A stretch of DNA of 64,000 nucleotides from Gloeocapsa sp. DLM2.Bin57 (GTDB lineage Bacteria; Cyanobacteriota; Cyanobacteriia; Cyanobacteriales; Gloeocapsaceae): assembly GCA_007693955.1 (NCBI GenBank), contig RECR01000112.1:1-64000 (forward strand). The letters run 5' to 3'. The notes under the pieces were generated by a model. That model saw only the letters and a list, made by a program, of their open reading frames with translations. It made no database searches and had not been told where the DNA came from. The position numbers and the translations under genes were made by a program. Below, in pieces: positions 33,824 through 44,367 of the stretch (position 1 is its first letter; every line of letters starts with the position of its first letter).

Positions 33824-35716
33824 TTATTGAATCAAGGTTGAGAGTGAACGTATTTTTTCTAATGCTTGCAATTTTTGTGAAACTGACTGAAAAAGAGAAT
33901 ATAAAGAGGTCATCTCTTCAATTTGCGTCTGAGGATCTAGTTTTTGCCATTTAGCTAAACAATAATTACGTTGTTTGATTAAGCTAACTTGTTCAACTGA
34001 AGCGATCGCCGCTTGAATAAGTACAGGTAGTCTCGATTCTTCCTCCCAGAGGGTTTTTTCGTCCATATTAAAGAGTTTTTTTATTTCTGTTGGGATTTCC
34101 TGTTGTTGAAGATAGTATTCTTGTAAAATAGCGAGTAAATGTTCTGGTGGTGTAGCGTTTTCTTCTAACTCAACTATCTTAAACCATAATTGACGGTGAG
34201 GATTGAGGGTAAAGAGTAATTCTCGATTAGCTAAATTTTCACTAATCAATAAACGATAATCCTGATGATGGAGATAAATACGCAATAAAATAGATTCTGC
34301 TTCACAAAGAATAGTTTGTTCAGGAGTAGAGGGGAGTTCTACTGTTTGTCCTACTTGGGGTTTTTTGAGTTGAACTTGTAATTTTTCAGCGTAGAGACGA
34401 ACTAGTTGAGGGTTTCCCTGACTTAGTAATTCAGCGCAATAACCTAAATAATGGGCTTGTAAGTCAAAATTGGTGAGTTTAGCGAGAATTTTGACGATTT
34501 TGCTAGCAACTTGTTGAAATTGGTCTCCTTGTGCGAGATCGCAGCCTTTGAGAACTTGTTCTAACTGCCAATCCAACCACAAAGGGGCGTTAGCTACTGC
34601 TTGAGAGTAGTTATCAGCAGCTTGAGAGTCTTGTTGGAGATATTCTGCTGCGTCTTTACCTTCTGGTAGATGTAAGACTCTGAGTTGGATTTGTCCTGCG
34701 TAAACTAGAGGGGCGACGTTTTCGATAATTCTTTCTGTAGCTTGAGTACCTGCTTGATCCGTATCAAAGTTGAGAATAACTCGTTTAGAGGGGGTATAGC
34801 GTAAAACTTTTTTCAGGTGAGATTGAGTTAATGCTGTTCCTAGAGAAGCGACAACGTTATTGATTTTAGCTTGATGGAGGGCGATCGCGTCAAAATAACC
34901 CTCAACGATGATTACTTGGTCTTGATCGCTGATATAGCGGTAAGCTTGGTCTAAAGCAAACAGAGTCTGACTTTTATTAAATAAGGGAGTCTCAGGAGAG
35001 TTGAGATATTTAGGTTCATCGTTAGTGAGAGTACGACTTCCAAAAGCGATGACTCTACCTTGTACATCTCGAATAGGAATAATCAAACGGTTACGAAAGC
35101 GATCGTAATAACTGCTTTGTTGGGATTCCCGTTGTTGGATTAACCCCGCTGCGAGGACTAATCCCACGGGATAGCGTTTAACATCTACAAGATAACGATA
35201 GAGAGTCTCCCAAGCATCAGGTGCGTAACCTAATTGAAACTTTTGTATAGTAGTATGTTCTAACCCTCTTTCTTTGCTTAAATAATTTAAAGCTATTTTT
35301 CCCTCTGACTCAAACAAAGTATGTTGATAAAAATTAGCTGCTACTGCGACTATTTCTCTGAGTTGTTCTTTCAGGGAGAGTTGACGTTCTAATTGTTGTC
35401 TTTGCTCAGGTTGAAGGGTTTTAACGGGAAGGTGATAACGTTGGGCTAATTCTAGGACTATATCACTAAAACTGCTTTTGTTTATTTCCATCAGGAAGTT
35501 GAAGACGTTACCACCTGCACCACAACCGAAACAATGGTAGAATTGCTTCTCGGGATTGACACTAAAACTCGGGGTTTTTTCGGAATGAAAGGGACATAAC
35601 CCCAGATAGTTTTTACCGCGTTTTTTTAAAACTACGTAATCAGAAACAACATCGACAAGATCGACTTTTTCTTTAACCGCGGTGATAGTCTCTGGGTGAA
35701 GACGGGGAATCTCCAT
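33824..35716 (-). CDS. dnaG: DNA primase
   Basis: Synthesises RNA primers for lagging-strand replication. Zinc-binding CHC2 module with Cys41, His44, Cys62 and Cys65 (CPFHSEKTPSF...HCFGCGAGG), TOPRIM polymerase domain with VIIVEGYFDAIALHQ and VILNFDTDQAGTQATER, then a C-terminal DnaB-interacting region. 630 residues, a normal length. It follows ctpA by 4 bp on the same strand. The methyltransferase pseudogene follows after 4 bp, so that remnant may be carried on the dnaG transcript. Confidence 0.95.
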   Translation of the reverse strand: MEIPRLHPETITAVKEKVDLVDVVSDYVVLKKRGKNYLGLCPFHSEKTPSFSVNPEKQFYHCFGCGAGGNVFNFLMEINKSSFSDIVLELAQRYHLPVKTLQPEQRQQLERQLSLKEQLREIVAVAANFYQHTLFESEGKIALNYLSKERGLEHTTIQKFQLGYAPDAWETLYRYLVDVKRYPVGLVLAAGLIQQRESQQSSYYDRFRNRLIIPIRDVQGRVIAFGSRTLTNDEPKYLNSPETPLFNKSQTLFALDQAYRYISDQDQVIIVEGYFDAIALHQAKINNVVASLGTALTQSHLKKVLRYTPSKRVILNFDTDQAGTQATERIIENVAPLVYAGQIQLRVLHLPEGKDAAEYLQQDSQAADNYSQAVANAPLWLDWQLEQVLKGCDLAQGDQFQQVASKIVKILAKLTNFDLQAHYLGYCAELLSQGNPQLVRLYAEKLQVQLKKPQVGQTVELPSTPEQTILCEAESILLRIYLHHQDYRLLISENLANRELLFTLNPHRQLWFKIVELEENATPPEHLLAILQEYYLQQQEIPTEIKKLFNMDEKTLWEEESRLPVLIQAAIASVEQVSLIKQRNYCLAKWQKLDPQTQIEEMTSLYSLFQSVSQKLQALEKIRSLSTLIQ

Positions 35717-35720
35717 GAGT

Positions 35721-36929
35721 TTAGCTATTTATTAATAATTCTTTGGCTTTTTGGTATTGGAGATCTGCTTCTGTACCTACTTCGTTGAGTCTAATAGCTG
35801 CTTGGGATACAATAATATCGGGAATAATGCCTAATTTATTGATGTCTTTGTGTGCTGGTGTTTCGTATTTAGCTACAGTTACGGCTAAACCTGAACCATC
35901 GGGGAGTTCAAACAGGGATTGAATTAAACCTTTTCCGAAGGTTTTCTCTCCTACTAAAAGGGCCCGGTGTTGGTCTTGTAGTGCTCCTGCAAGTATTTCT
36001 GAAGCGCTTGCTGTTCCCTTGTTAACTAGTAAAACTAGAGGTGTGTCAGTAATTGCGGTATAATTAGCGTCGTAACTGTCTAAGATTCCTTGACGGTTGA
36101 CGGTATAAACGATTACTCCATCTTCTAACCAGAGTCTAGCGATTTCAATACCTGCTTGTAGTAATCCTCCTGGGTTGTTACGCAGATCGAGAATATAACC
36201 TTGAGCACCTTCTTGGCTCATTCTAACAATAGAGTGAGCAATTTCGGTACTTGCGTTGGCGCTAAATTGACTTAAACGTAGATAAGCGATCGGTTTTTCG
36301 GGGTTACTTTGATCTAAATAACTATAGACTGGATTTAAGGAAATGCGATCGCGGATCAGTTTAATGATTCTGGATTCGGTTTGTGGAGGTGATTGAATGG
36401 TTAAAGATACGGGTGTACCCACAGGTCCACGCATTAACATCGCTGCTTGATCTAAAGTTAGATTAGTGGTGTTTTTATCGTCGATAGCCAGAATGCGATC
36501 GCGTGCTTGTATTCCTGCTGCTTCCGCGGGTGATCCAGCTAGGGGGGCGACTACTTCTAATTGTTTTGTGTTTGGTTCTAAATCTATTTGTAAACCAACA
36601 CCAGATAATTCACCACTAGTATTTACCTTTAAGCTACGGTATTCTTGAGGAGGTAGTAATCTGGTATAAGGATCTTCTAGAGACGCTAACATCTCTTTGA
36701 TGGTTTGATAAGTCTCTTCGCGATTAGCCAGGGGTTTTTTAAGTAGTTTTTGTCTGAGTAACCACCAATTCTGATGATTAAAGCTTTCATCTATATAAGC
36801 TTGGTTGACAATGCGCCAGGATTGTAACAAGAGATCTTGTTCTGTTGTATAAGCTAAGGCTACTGGAGTTCTTACCAAAGCGATCGCTAATATGAATACA
36901 CAAATGACTACCCAGATTTTTTTGACCAT
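35721..36929 (-). CDS. ctpA: Carboxyl-terminal processing protease (S41)
   Basis: 402 residues. N-terminal signal/anchor (VVICVFILAIALVRT), a helical region, a PDZ domain (about 100-195, GVGLQIDLEPNTKQLEVVAPLAGSPAEAAG), and the S41 protease core with the Ser nucleophile in NKGTASASEILAGALQD and the Lys base in VGEKTFGKGLIQ. The family in cyanobacteria includes CtpA, which trims the D1 protein C-terminus for photosystem II assembly; which paralogue this is cannot be decided by eye. It is directly upstream of dnaG. Confidence 0.9.
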   Translation of the reverse strand: MVKKIWVVICVFILAIALVRTPVALAYTTEQDLLLQSWRIVNQAYIDESFNHQNWWLLRQKLLKKPLANREETYQTIKEMLASLEDPYTRLLPPQEYRSLKVNTSGELSGVGLQIDLEPNTKQLEVVAPLAGSPAEAAGIQARDRILAIDDKNTTNLTLDQAAMLMRGPVGTPVSLTIQSPPQTESRIIKLIRDRISLNPVYSYLDQSNPEKPIAYLRLSQFSANASTEIAHSIVRMSQEGAQGYILDLRNNPGGLLQAGIEIARLWLEDGVIVYTVNRQGILDSYDANYTAITDTPLVLLVNKGTASASEILAGALQDQHRALLVGEKTFGKGLIQSLFELPDGSGLAVTVAKYETPAHKDINKLGIIPDIIVSQAAIRLNEVGTEADLQYQKAKELLINS

Positions 36930-37057
36930 AGAAATTTAATCAGCAATTATCAGTTACTATTTTTAGTATAGTCATTTCAAACCAAACATGCTATGACCTT
37001 AAGTTTTCTCAAACATTTATAATTTCTTAATAAAAATTAAGGTCAAATTTTCTTCAA

Positions 37058-37867
37058 TTACCCATCAGTTTCTTCTATCTCAGCATCAAATTTTTCTTTT
37101 GGCAATACAGCAATAGTGTCCTTCCAGGAAAGATATAAATTATATCCTTTTTTACTCATATACTGATAGCATTCTAATCTTGTTTTTGGCGTCAAATTAC
37201 AATGTTCAAATTGTATTATTAAGGGTTGATATTTATCAAAGTTAATCTGTTTAAGTATCTCAAAATCATAACCTTCAGTATCAATTATAATTATCGGCAA
37301 TGAATTAACATTATGCTTGTTTAGAAGAGATTCTATGCTAGTAGCTGGTAATGTTAAATTTATAATATTTGCTTGAAGATTTAGATTTTTTTTGACCTTT
37401 TCTAACCTGGCTTTATCACTCGTCGTAAAAACATCAAGTCTAACTAACTCACCTTCATCTTGTTTATCAAAAGTATATAGTTGAATCTCTTTCTGTTCAT
37501 CTGATGCAATAGCTACATTTTCAAATATTAGTGTGTCTGCATAATCTTTATAATTTAATTTAAGTTTTTCAAAGAGTTCTGGTAATGGTTCAACTAGAAT
37601 TCCTTTCAAGTTGAATTCTTTAATACATCTGTTAAAATTATCGTCATAAACGCCATCATTAGCTCCAATTTGCATAAAAAAGGGGTCTTGATTTTTTTCG
37701 TTGAGACTAGCTACTACTTTTTCTAAAAAAAGCTCAAAAATATTTAATTCTCTCTGTTTCTCTACATATGAATATACATCATGCAACTCAATAATTGTTT
37801 TTGAGGTTATGTCTAACCCTCTTGAAGAAAGTATTTTTCTTAGTATTAGGTTTAAGTATTTTTTCAC
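37058..37867 (-). CDS. FkbM-family methyltransferase
   Basis: 269 residues with the FkbM SAM-binding pattern: FFMQIGANDGVYDDNFNRCI near the start of the domain, GILVEPLPELFEKLK, and LPIIIIDTEGYDFEILKQINFDKYQPLIIQFEH with the acidic strand. These methylate hydroxyl groups on sugars or secondary metabolites. The gene is isolated between mdh and ctpA, with AT-rich flanks, and has lower GC and more Lys/Asn codons than its neighbours, hinting at transfer. The substrate is unknown. Confidence 0.8.
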   Translation of the reverse strand: MKKYLNLILRKILSSRGLDITSKTIIELHDVYSYVEKQRELNIFELFLEKVVASLNEKNQDPFFMQIGANDGVYDDNFNRCIKEFNLKGILVEPLPELFEKLKLNYKDYADTLIFENVAIASDEQKEIQLYTFDKQDEGELVRLDVFTTSDKARLEKVKKNLNLQANIINLTLPATSIESLLNKHNVNSLPIIIIDTEGYDFEILKQINFDKYQPLIIQFEHCNLTPKTRLECYQYMSKKGYNLYLSWKDTIAVLPKEKFDAEIEETDG

Positions 37868-37930
37868 TGAAAACCCACCTATGATTTAATAGTTGTTTTG
37901 CATTTTAACCAGATCATGGTTGTCCATATT

Positions 37931-38896
37931 CTACAAGACTGATAAGGCTACGTCAATATTTTGGCGTACGGACTCAGCGGAAGCTTGTAAAGCTCGAGAT
38001 TCTGCTTCAGTCAAATCAACTTCTAAAATCTTTTCTACACCGCGACAACTGATCCGACAGGGAACACCGAGAAATAAATCATTAATCCCATATTCTCCTT
38101 GTAGATAGGTTGCAGCTGGTAACAGACGAGATTGATTGCGTATAATTGCTTCTACCATTAAACAAGCAGAAGAAGCGGGAGCAAAATAAGCGCCACCTGT
38201 TTGTAACAGCTTAACAATTTCGGCTCCACCATGACGCGTTCTTTCTACCAATTCATTAATAGTGGTTTCATCCATTAACTCGGTAATGGGAACACCTCTT
38301 ACTGTACAATAACGAGGTAGGGGTAACATTAAATCACCGTGACCTCCTAAAACCATGGCTGAGACATCAGCAGTATAGACTCCTAGTTTCATAGCGATAA
38401 AAGCTTGTAAACGTGAGGAGTCTAACACCCCCGCCATCCCCATAACTCTATAAGTAGGTAATCCTGTGACTTTCCAGACTAGATAGGTCATCACATCTAA
38501 GGGATTAGTAATGACAATATAGATAGCATGGGGGGAGTGTTGGATGGTTTCTTTAGCGATATCGGCGACAATTTTAGCGTTGATTAAGGTTAAATCATCC
38601 CTAGTCATATTAGGTTTGCGCGCCATTCCCGCTGTAATAACAATTATATCAGAATTGGCGGTTGCCCCATAGTCATTAGTCCCGATAATCTGGCTATCGT
38701 GTAATTCTATCCCTTGGGCTGCCATTAAGTCTAGGGCGATACCTTGGGGTAATCCTTCGACGATATCTACTAAGACTACGTCAGCGAGGTTTTTTTCAGC
38801 TATGCGTTGGGTTAATGTACTACCAACTTTACCTGCGCCGATTACCGAAACCTTAATAGATGCACAGCTTGGGAGTAAAGTAGGGGCAAGTTCCAT
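37931..38896 (-). CDS. mdh: Malate dehydrogenase
   Basis: 321 residues of the lactate/malate dehydrogenase family. NAD-binding VIGAGKVGSTLTQ near residue 19, ITAGMARKPNMTRDDL (substrate loop; the Arg-containing MARKP is the malate-type discriminator), GMAGVLDSSRLQ, and the catalytic His in LGGHGDLMLPLPRY. Typical of cyanobacterial Mdh. It follows ndhO by 10 bp on the same strand. The first 14 residues before SVIGAG are longer than in some members, so a start at a later codon cannot be excluded. Confidence 0.93.
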   Translation of the reverse strand: MELAPTLLPSCASIKVSVIGAGKVGSTLTQRIAEKNLADVVLVDIVEGLPQGIALDLMAAQGIELHDSQIIGTNDYGATANSDIIVITAGMARKPNMTRDDLTLINAKIVADIAKETIQHSPHAIYIVITNPLDVMTYLVWKVTGLPTYRVMGMAGVLDSSRLQAFIAMKLGVYTADVSAMVLGGHGDLMLPLPRYCTVRGVPITELMDETTINELVERTRHGGAEIVKLLQTGGAYFAPASSACLMVEAIIRNQSRLLPAATYLQGEYGINDLFLGVPCRISCRGVEKILEVDLTEAESRALQASAESVRQNIDVALSVL

Positions 38897-38906
38897 GATT
38901 CTATCC

Positions 38907-39110
38907 TTATGCTAATTCTAATTGGTCAAGACGAAGCCAAACACTAGGAGTAGGAACATAAAATTTAACTAGGGCGTATTCTGCATCAACTTCTAGGATT
39001 TCCCCTTTGCTGTTAAATAGATAATCGGGGAAGCGTGAATCGCTGGCTTTGGCTTCGAGGCTATTTTCTAATTTTTCTCTGACTACACGTACTAGTGAAC
39101 CTTTTTTCAT
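38907..39110 (-). CDS. ndhO: NAD(P)H-quinone oxidoreductase subunit O
   Basis: 67-residue cyanobacterial NDH-1 subunit, normal length for the family (about 70). Recognised by [36 protein letters not shown], and [18 protein letters not shown]. NdhO is an oxygenic-photosynthesis-specific peripheral subunit of NDH-1 involved in cyclic electron flow and binding to the complex. It heads a likely operon with mdh. The next gene on the other strand starts 106 bp away. Confidence 0.92.
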   Translation of the reverse strand: MKKGSLVRVVREKLENSLEAKASDSRFPDYLFNSKGEILEVDAEYALVKFYVPTPSVWLRLDQLELA

Positions 39111-39215
39111 CTTAACTAACCTTTGAGCTTAAACTTCTAGTATTATAAATTGGCTAGGTTAGAATAATTATTTCAGTTCTCGACGTTTATTTTCTCCTTT
39201 ATCTATTCTATCATC

Positions 39216-40010
39216 ATGAACATCGCTTTACTCACCGATTTTGGGTTACAAGATATCTATGTAGGTGTTCTTAAAGGAGTTATCAGTAACATTAGTCGTG
39301 ATTTGACGATCGTTGATTTAACCCACAATATACCACCCCAAGATGTATTTAAAGCTAGTTTTTGTCTAGGGAATGCTTTTGCTTATTTTCCTGCTGATAC
39401 TGTCTATGTAGCAGTGGTAGATCCTGGAGTAGGTAGTCAGAGAAGAGCAATTGCCCTTGAATGTGCTAATGGCGCATATTTGGTTGGACCTGACAACGGT
39501 ATATTTACGGGTATTTTGAACCAAATTAAGGTAATAGCTGCCAGAGAGTTAACTAATCCTGATTATTGGCGTAGTCATAACCCTAGTTATACTTTTCATG
39601 GTAGAGATATTTTTGCACCTGTGGGAGCACATTTGGCTAGTGGGGTAGCTTTTACTGAGTTGGGTAATTCTATTGAGGTAGATAGTTTAGTGAGACTTCC
39701 TCTACCGAGTTATCAGCTAACCTCTGAGGGAATAAGGGGAGTAATTCAAGATATAGACCATTTTGGTAATTTAATCAGTAATATTCCAGCAAAGGTGGTG
39801 GAGGGTAAAACTTGGTTTGTGGAAGTTGTAGGGATAATGATTAAGTCTCAAACTAGTTATAGTGGACAGAAACTAGGAGAATTATTGGCTTTAATTAATA
39901 GCGAGGGTTGGCTAGAAATCGCGGTTAATGGTGGTAATGCAGCCCACAGGTTAAAATTAAAGTTGGGAGATTGTATTTTAGTTAAAATAGAAGAAAAAAA
40001 CAACAGATAG
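39216..40010 (+). CDS. SAM hydroxide adenosyltransferase (DUF62)
   Basis: 264 residues. The N-terminal block ALLTDFGLQDIYVGVLKG, VDLTHNIPPQDVFKA, and FHGRDIFAPVGAHLA are characteristic, and DHFGNLISNIP occurs in the C-terminal domain. The family hydrolyses S-adenosylmethionine to adenosine and methionine and is related to fluorinases and chlorinases; the lack of the halide-pocket insert suggests the hydrolase. Its TAG overlaps the GTG of rnz by one base, so the two are coupled. Confidence 0.88.
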   Translation: MNIALLTDFGLQDIYVGVLKGVISNISRDLTIVDLTHNIPPQDVFKASFCLGNAFAYFPADTVYVAVVDPGVGSQRRAIALECANGAYLVGPDNGIFTGILNQIKVIAARELTNPDYWRSHNPSYTFHGRDIFAPVGAHLASGVAFTELGNSIEVDSLVRLPLPSYQLTSEGIRGVIQDIDHFGNLISNIPAKVVEGKTWFVEVVGIMIKSQTSYSGQKLGELLALINSEGWLEIAVNGGNAAHRLKLKLGDCILVKIEEKNNR

Positions 40011-40963
40011 TGGAAATAACATTTTTAGGAACTAGTTCAGGAGTACCAACGCGATCGCGCAATGTCTCTAGTATTGCTTTACGTCTTCCCCAAAGAGCAG
40101 AAATGTGGTTATTTGACTGTGGAGAAGGAACACAACATCAAGTCTTACGGAGTGATTTAAAAGTTTCCCAACTCAGACGTATTTTTATTACCCATTTACA
40201 CGGTGATCATATTTTTGGTCTCATGGGGTTATTAGCTAGTTGTGGTATGGCGGGACACGCTCAAGAGATTGATATCTATGGACCAGAAGGTTTAGAAGCA
40301 TATTTAAGCGCTTGTACGAAGTATTCCCAGACTCATTTTGCCTATACTATTAGAGTACACACTGTCAAAGGTGGCTTAATCTACGAAGACGAAGAATTTA
40401 GCGTCAGTTGTCAACTGTTAAAACATCGTATTCCCGCTTATGGTTATCGGGTTGTGGAAAAAGATAAACCAGGTAAATTTAACCAAGAGAAAGCTAAAGC
40501 TTTAGGTATCCCTCCAGGACCTATCTATAGTAACCTCAAACGTGGGGAAATAGTTACTCTTGCTGATGGGAGAAAAATACACGGAAAACAATTGTGTGGA
40601 CCTGTAGAAATAGGACGCAAAATGGCTTATTGTACAGATACGGTTTTTTGTGAAGGGGCGATCGCCTTAGCTGAGAAGGTTGATGTCTTGATTCATGAGG
40701 CAACTTTTGCTCATCAAGACGCACAAATGGCGTTTGAACGTTTACATTCTACCTCAACTATGGCAGCTCAAGTAGCTTTAGCCGCCCAAGTTAAACTTTT
40801 ACTGATGACTCATTTTAGTCCTCGTTATGGTCCTGCAAATGCTTTGAGTTTAAATGATCTTTTAGCAGAAGCTAGGGCGATTTTTCCTAATACTAAATTA
40901 GCTTATGATTTTTTGAGCTATGAGATACCAAGAAATCGTACTAATCAACTAGTTACCTTCTAA
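40010..40963 (+). CDS. rnz: Ribonuclease Z
   Basis: tRNA 3'-processing endonuclease of the metallo-beta-lactamase fold, 317 residues, GTG start. Metal-binding HLHGDH is at 62-67. Other ligands lie in LLKHRIPAYGYRV, the AYCTDTVFCEG strand, HEATFAHQD and LLMTHFSPRY. The length fits the short-form RNase Z (about 310). The 3' end overlaps the unknown gene on the other strand by 15 bp. Confidence 0.95.
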   Translation: MEITFLGTSSGVPTRSRNVSSIALRLPQRAEMWLFDCGEGTQHQVLRSDLKVSQLRRIFITHLHGDHIFGLMGLLASCGMAGHAQEIDIYGPEGLEAYLSACTKYSQTHFAYTIRVHTVKGGLIYEDEEFSVSCQLLKHRIPAYGYRVVEKDKPGKFNQEKAKALGIPPGPIYSNLKRGEIVTLADGRKIHGKQLCGPVEIGRKMAYCTDTVFCEGAIALAEKVDVLIHEATFAHQDAQMAFERLHSTSTMAAQVALAAQVKLLLMTHFSPRYGPANALSLNDLLAEARAIFPNTKLAYDFLSYEIPRNRTNQLVTF

Positions 40964-41377
40964 TTCTTTAGCTTGTAAGCGTTGAGTAAGTTTATCGAGA
41001 TGTTGGTGTGTATTAATGGGTGCGCGAGGAGAGGGTAACTCTTGATTGGGCCAGCTATCCATATCAGCGCAAGGACAACTAGGAGAAATAAACCCTAGAT
41101 TAATCATCGGTACTGGCATATTACAGCGCGCACAGGGTATGATATCCCATTTAGGGGAAAGTAACTCCGAGATGGTTTGATAAGTACCCTCAAGATGAGG
41201 GTTTTCTTCGGGGTGAGAGATAATCTCTTCCCAACAAGAGAGAAATTCAGCACAATAGCGATCGCCTTCGTAAACTTTATGGGGTAAAAGAGTGCGATCG
41301 CTTTTGCTGAGAATCATTTTTTTGCCTAACTGAAACCAGTAGGCTAAATATTGTTGTACTTCTGTCATTGATGCCAT
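40949..41377 (-). CDS. Unknown protein with a zinc-ribbon-like cysteine cluster
   Basis: 142 residues, of which the first 90 are mostly helical and the rest carry CARCNMPVPMINLG followed by CPCADMD, a spacing compatible with a four-Cys zinc site (Cys-x-x-Cys...Cys-x-Cys). Translation may start at Met4 instead of Met1. No enzyme motif was found. It is the last gene of the run serS-lpxD-cobU on the minus strand. Family not recognised, and probably cyanobacterial. Confidence 0.65.
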   Translation of the reverse strand: MASMTEVQQYLAYWFQLGKKMILSKSDRTLLPHKVYEGDRYCAEFLSCWEEIISHPEENPHLEGTYQTISELLSPKWDIIPCARCNMPVPMINLGFISPSCPCADMDSWPNQELPSPRAPINTHQHLDKLTQRLQAKELEGN

Positions 41378-41394
41378 ATTGACCAGCCAAATTT

Positions 41395-41940
41395 TTATTC
41401 TAACGAACTAGATAAAGGGGTAGCAATTTTAGTAAGATTAAGAACATGACCTGCGGTAACTAGATAAGTAGTATTAGCGATTTGTCCTAACTCTCTTACC
41501 AATGTACCTAAGCGATCGCGAAATTGGCGACCAAGAGGATAAGAGGGGACTACTCCCCATCCCGTTTCTTCTGCTACTAATATAATCGTTAAGGGGGATG
41601 ATTGGAGAGTGATTAACAATTCTGTTTGGATTTGTTGCCAACTTAACTCATCTTCTTCTAAAAGATTAGCGATCCAAGTTCCTAGAGAATCAACTAAAAG
41701 ACAACCAGGAGGTTTAGCTTGAGTAATAGCTGTACTTAAATCCTGGGGTATTTCCCAAGTTTGCCAATTTTGGGGTCTTCTTTGCTGGTGCAGAGTAATT
41801 CTGTTATTCCATTCTGCATCATCGGGAGTCAGTATAGCAGTAGCAATATAAGTAACCCTTGGGTATTGTTGAGCTAGGCTTTCTGCCCATTCGCTTTTAC
41901 CAGAACGAGCAGGTCCTGTAACTAAGATAATTGTACTCAT
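41395..41940 (-). CDS. cobU: Adenosylcobinamide kinase/guanylyltransferase
   Basis: 181-residue bifunctional enzyme of cobalamin synthesis that phosphorylates and then guanylylates adenosylcobinamide. Walker A VTGPARSGKS (7-16), YIATAILTPDDAEWNNRI, CLLVDSLGTWIANLL, and VAEETGWGVVPSYPLGRQFRD are all normal. Cyanobacteria make pseudocobalamin, so the enzyme likely acts in lower-ligand assembly. It follows lpxD by 10 bp on the same strand. Confidence 0.93.
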   Translation of the reverse strand: MSTIILVTGPARSGKSEWAESLAQQYPRVTYIATAILTPDDAEWNNRITLHQQRRPQNWQTWEIPQDLSTAITQAKPPGCLLVDSLGTWIANLLEEDELSWQQIQTELLITLQSSPLTIILVAEETGWGVVPSYPLGRQFRDRLGTLVRELGQIANTTYLVTAGHVLNLTKIATPLSSSLE

Positions 41941-41950
41941 AATCTGGTGA

Positions 41951-42976
41951 TTATTTCTGTTTATCCCGAAAGAATTGATAAATATCAGGAAGACGTAGGG
42001 TAATAGCCGCTATTTTGAGATAAGTTTTATGGTTAATAGCAGGACTACCCGAGACTATTTCTCCTGCTTTAATATCATTATGAATACCTGCTTGTGCAGA
42101 AGCGATCGCCCCATCTCCTATGTTAGCTTGATTGGCTATACCTACTTGTCCTGCGAGAATCACTCGATTACCTATAGTTACACCTCCTGCTAAGCCTACT
42201 TGTCCTGCTAAAGCACAATTTTCACCGATAGTACAACCATGTCCTATATGCACTTGATTATCTATTTTGGTTTGTTTACCGATACGGGTTTGTCCTACCG
42301 CAGGGCGATCGATGGCGCTATTACAACCTACTTCTACCCCCTCTTCTAAAACTGTTATGCCAGATTGCTGCATTTTATACCATCCCGTGGGAGTAGGCAC
42401 AAAACCGAATCCTTCAGCACCGATTACAGCGCCACTATGGATAACACAATCTTTACCTATTTGACTGCGTTCGTGGATAGTACAATTAGCGTGGAGGATA
42501 GTGCGATCGCCTATAGTTACCTCCGGATAAATCACCACATTAGGATAAATACAAACATCATCCCCGAGAAAAACATCTTGTTCGATAACTACGTGAGCAC
42601 CTATATAAGTATTTTTCCTTAACCTAACCGAAGGGTGAATGACTGCAGTAGGATGGACACCAGGTTGAGGGCGAAAGGGTTGATAGAATAAAGCAATAAC
42701 CTGAGCAAAACTCAAGCGTGGTTCACGACTAGTTAACCAAGGAATCTGACGTTCAGAAGCGATCGCCTCTAAGGCTGGATCAGGAGGTATAATCAGAGCG
42801 GAAGCGTTAGTTTTAGCTACCCAATGAGCGTATTTTTTTCCCTCTATATAACTGATAGTCCCTGTCACTGCTTCATCTATAGCAGAGATTCCGCTTAGTT
42901 CTGGGTCAATTTCGGGATTATTAGTTAAACTATGTGCTAGATGGCTAACTTTAGGGACAATTTGGCTTAATTTCAT
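41951..42976 (-). CDS. lpxD: UDP-3-O-acylglucosamine N-acyltransferase
   Basis: Lipid A biosynthesis enzyme that adds the N-linked acyl chain. 341 residues: N-terminal uridine-binding domain (to about 105) then a left-handed beta-helix of hexapeptide repeats ([20 protein letters not shown] onward) with HAD-free catalytic His in [10 protein letters not shown] and [11 protein letters not shown]-terminal helix FFRDKQK. The start overlaps the end of serS by 26 bp on the same strand. Confirms a Gram-negative outer membrane with lipid A. Confidence 0.92.
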   Translation of the reverse strand: MKLSQIVPKVSHLAHSLTNNPEIDPELSGISAIDEAVTGTISYIEGKKYAHWVAKTNASALIIPPDPALEAIASERQIPWLTSREPRLSFAQVIALFYQPFRPQPGVHPTAVIHPSVRLRKNTYIGAHVVIEQDVFLGDDVCIYPNVVIYPEVTIGDRTILHANCTIHERSQIGKDCVIHSGAVIGAEGFGFVPTPTGWYKMQQSGITVLEEGVEVGCNSAIDRPAVGQTRIGKQTKIDNQVHIGHGCTIGENCALAGQVGLAGGVTIGNRVILAGQVGIANQANIGDGAIASAQAGIHNDIKAGEIVSGSPAINHKTYLKIAAITLRLPDIYQFFRDKQK

Positions 42977-44255
42977 CTCTTTTTAGATATGGTTGTAAGA
43001 CTTCAGGAACTTTAATAGTTCCATCGGGTTGTTGATAATTTTCTAAGATAGCAGACATAGTTCTACCTACAGCTAAACCAGATCCATTGAGAGTATGGAC
43101 AAACTGAGTACCTTTTTTCCCTGCTTGTTTAAAACGAATATTTGCCCGTCTAGCTTGAAAGTCTGTACAATTAGAACAACTAGAGATTTCCCGATATTTA
43201 CCCGCAGAGGGTAACCAAACTTCCAAATCATAACATTTAGCCGCACTAAAACCGATATCTCCTGTACAGAGTTCAATGATTCTATAGGGTAACTGCAAAG
43301 CTTCTAAAATAGCGCTAGCATTTTTAACCATCTTTTGGTGTTCAACTTCTGAAGTATCAGGGTGAACAATTTTCACCAATTCCACCTTATTAAACTGGTG
43401 TAGTCGAATTAATCCTCGGGTGTCTTTCCCATAACTTCCCGCTTCTCTACGAAAACAGGGAGTGTAAGCACAATGTAAAATAGGTAATTGACTCTCTTCT
43501 AAAATTTCCTCTCGATAGAGATTGGTTAGGGGAACTTCAGCTGTAGGAGTTAACCATAAATCATCCTGGGCACATTTAAAACTTTCTTCAGCAAATTTGG
43601 GTAATTGTCCAGTTCCTGTTAAACTTTTACTATTGACTAGTACTGGTGGCATTACTTCTACATAACCTGCAGCGATTTGCCTATCTAGCATAAAGTTAAT
43701 TAAAGCACGTTCTAAAGCTGCACCTACTCCAATCAGATTGACAAAGCGACTTTGAGATATTTTGACGGCTTTTTCAAATTCGAGAAGACCTAATTTTTCG
43801 CCTATTTCCCAATGAGGTAGGATACTGGGGTTAGGGTTTTTATATTCATCTCCCCAAGTAGTAATTTCTATGTTATCTGCTTCACTTTTACCGATAGGGG
43901 TTGAGATACTAGGTAAATTAGGTAACTGTAATAATAAATCTTCTATTTGGCTTTTTAATTCTTTCTCTTGGGGTTCTAACTCGCTCAATTGTGCTTTAAT
44001 TTGATTACCCTCGGCTTTGAGTTCTGTAATTTCGTTACTTTGAGGGGTAGCACCTTTTTGCATTTTTTGCCCAATCAACTTACCAATTTCGTTACTACGA
44101 GACTGTAAACTGGTACGAGTAGCTTCTAATTCTAGTTGTGCTTGATCTAGCTTGAGTATTGCGGCTAAATCATAGACTGATGTGTTAGCTGTCCGCAAGT
44201 TTAAGCGATTTTGTACCTCTTGAGGATTATTTCTAATTTGTTTGAGATCTAACAC
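42951..44255 (-). CDS. serS: Seryl-tRNA synthetase
   Basis: Class II aminoacyl-tRNA synthetase, 434 residues. N-terminal coiled-coil tRNA-binding arm (about 30-100), motif 2 [23 protein letters not shown] and motif 3 [19 protein letters not shown]. Residues in GTGQLPKF and [10 protein letters not shown] contact serine. It is the first gene of the minus-strand run serS-lpxD-cobU. Confidence 0.96.
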   Translation of the reverse strand: MLDLKQIRNNPQEVQNRLNLRTANTSVYDLAAILKLDQAQLELEATRTSLQSRSNEIGKLIGQKMQKGATPQSNEITELKAEGNQIKAQLSELEPQEKELKSQIEDLLLQLPNLPSISTPIGKSEADNIEITTWGDEYKNPNPSILPHWEIGEKLGLLEFEKAVKISQSRFVNLIGVGAALERALINFMLDRQIAAGYVEVMPPVLVNSKSLTGTGQLPKFAEESFKCAQDDLWLTPTAEVPLTNLYREEILEESQLPILHCAYTPCFRREAGSYGKDTRGLIRLHQFNKVELVKIVHPDTSEVEHQKMVKNASAILEALQLPYRIIELCTGDIGFSAAKCYDLEVWLPSAGKYREISSCSNCTDFQARRANIRFKQAGKKGTQFVHTLNGSGLAVGRTMSAILENYQQPDGTIKVPEVLQPYLKRDEIKPNCP

Positions 44256-44367
44256 TAATTTTTGACTCCATGATTTAGTTGAAAATTTATTTTAAGGTAT
44301 TTTCGCGCTAATTTGATTAGCCTAAAAAATTGTAGAATATTCTTTATTCTAGTCAAATCTTATAACC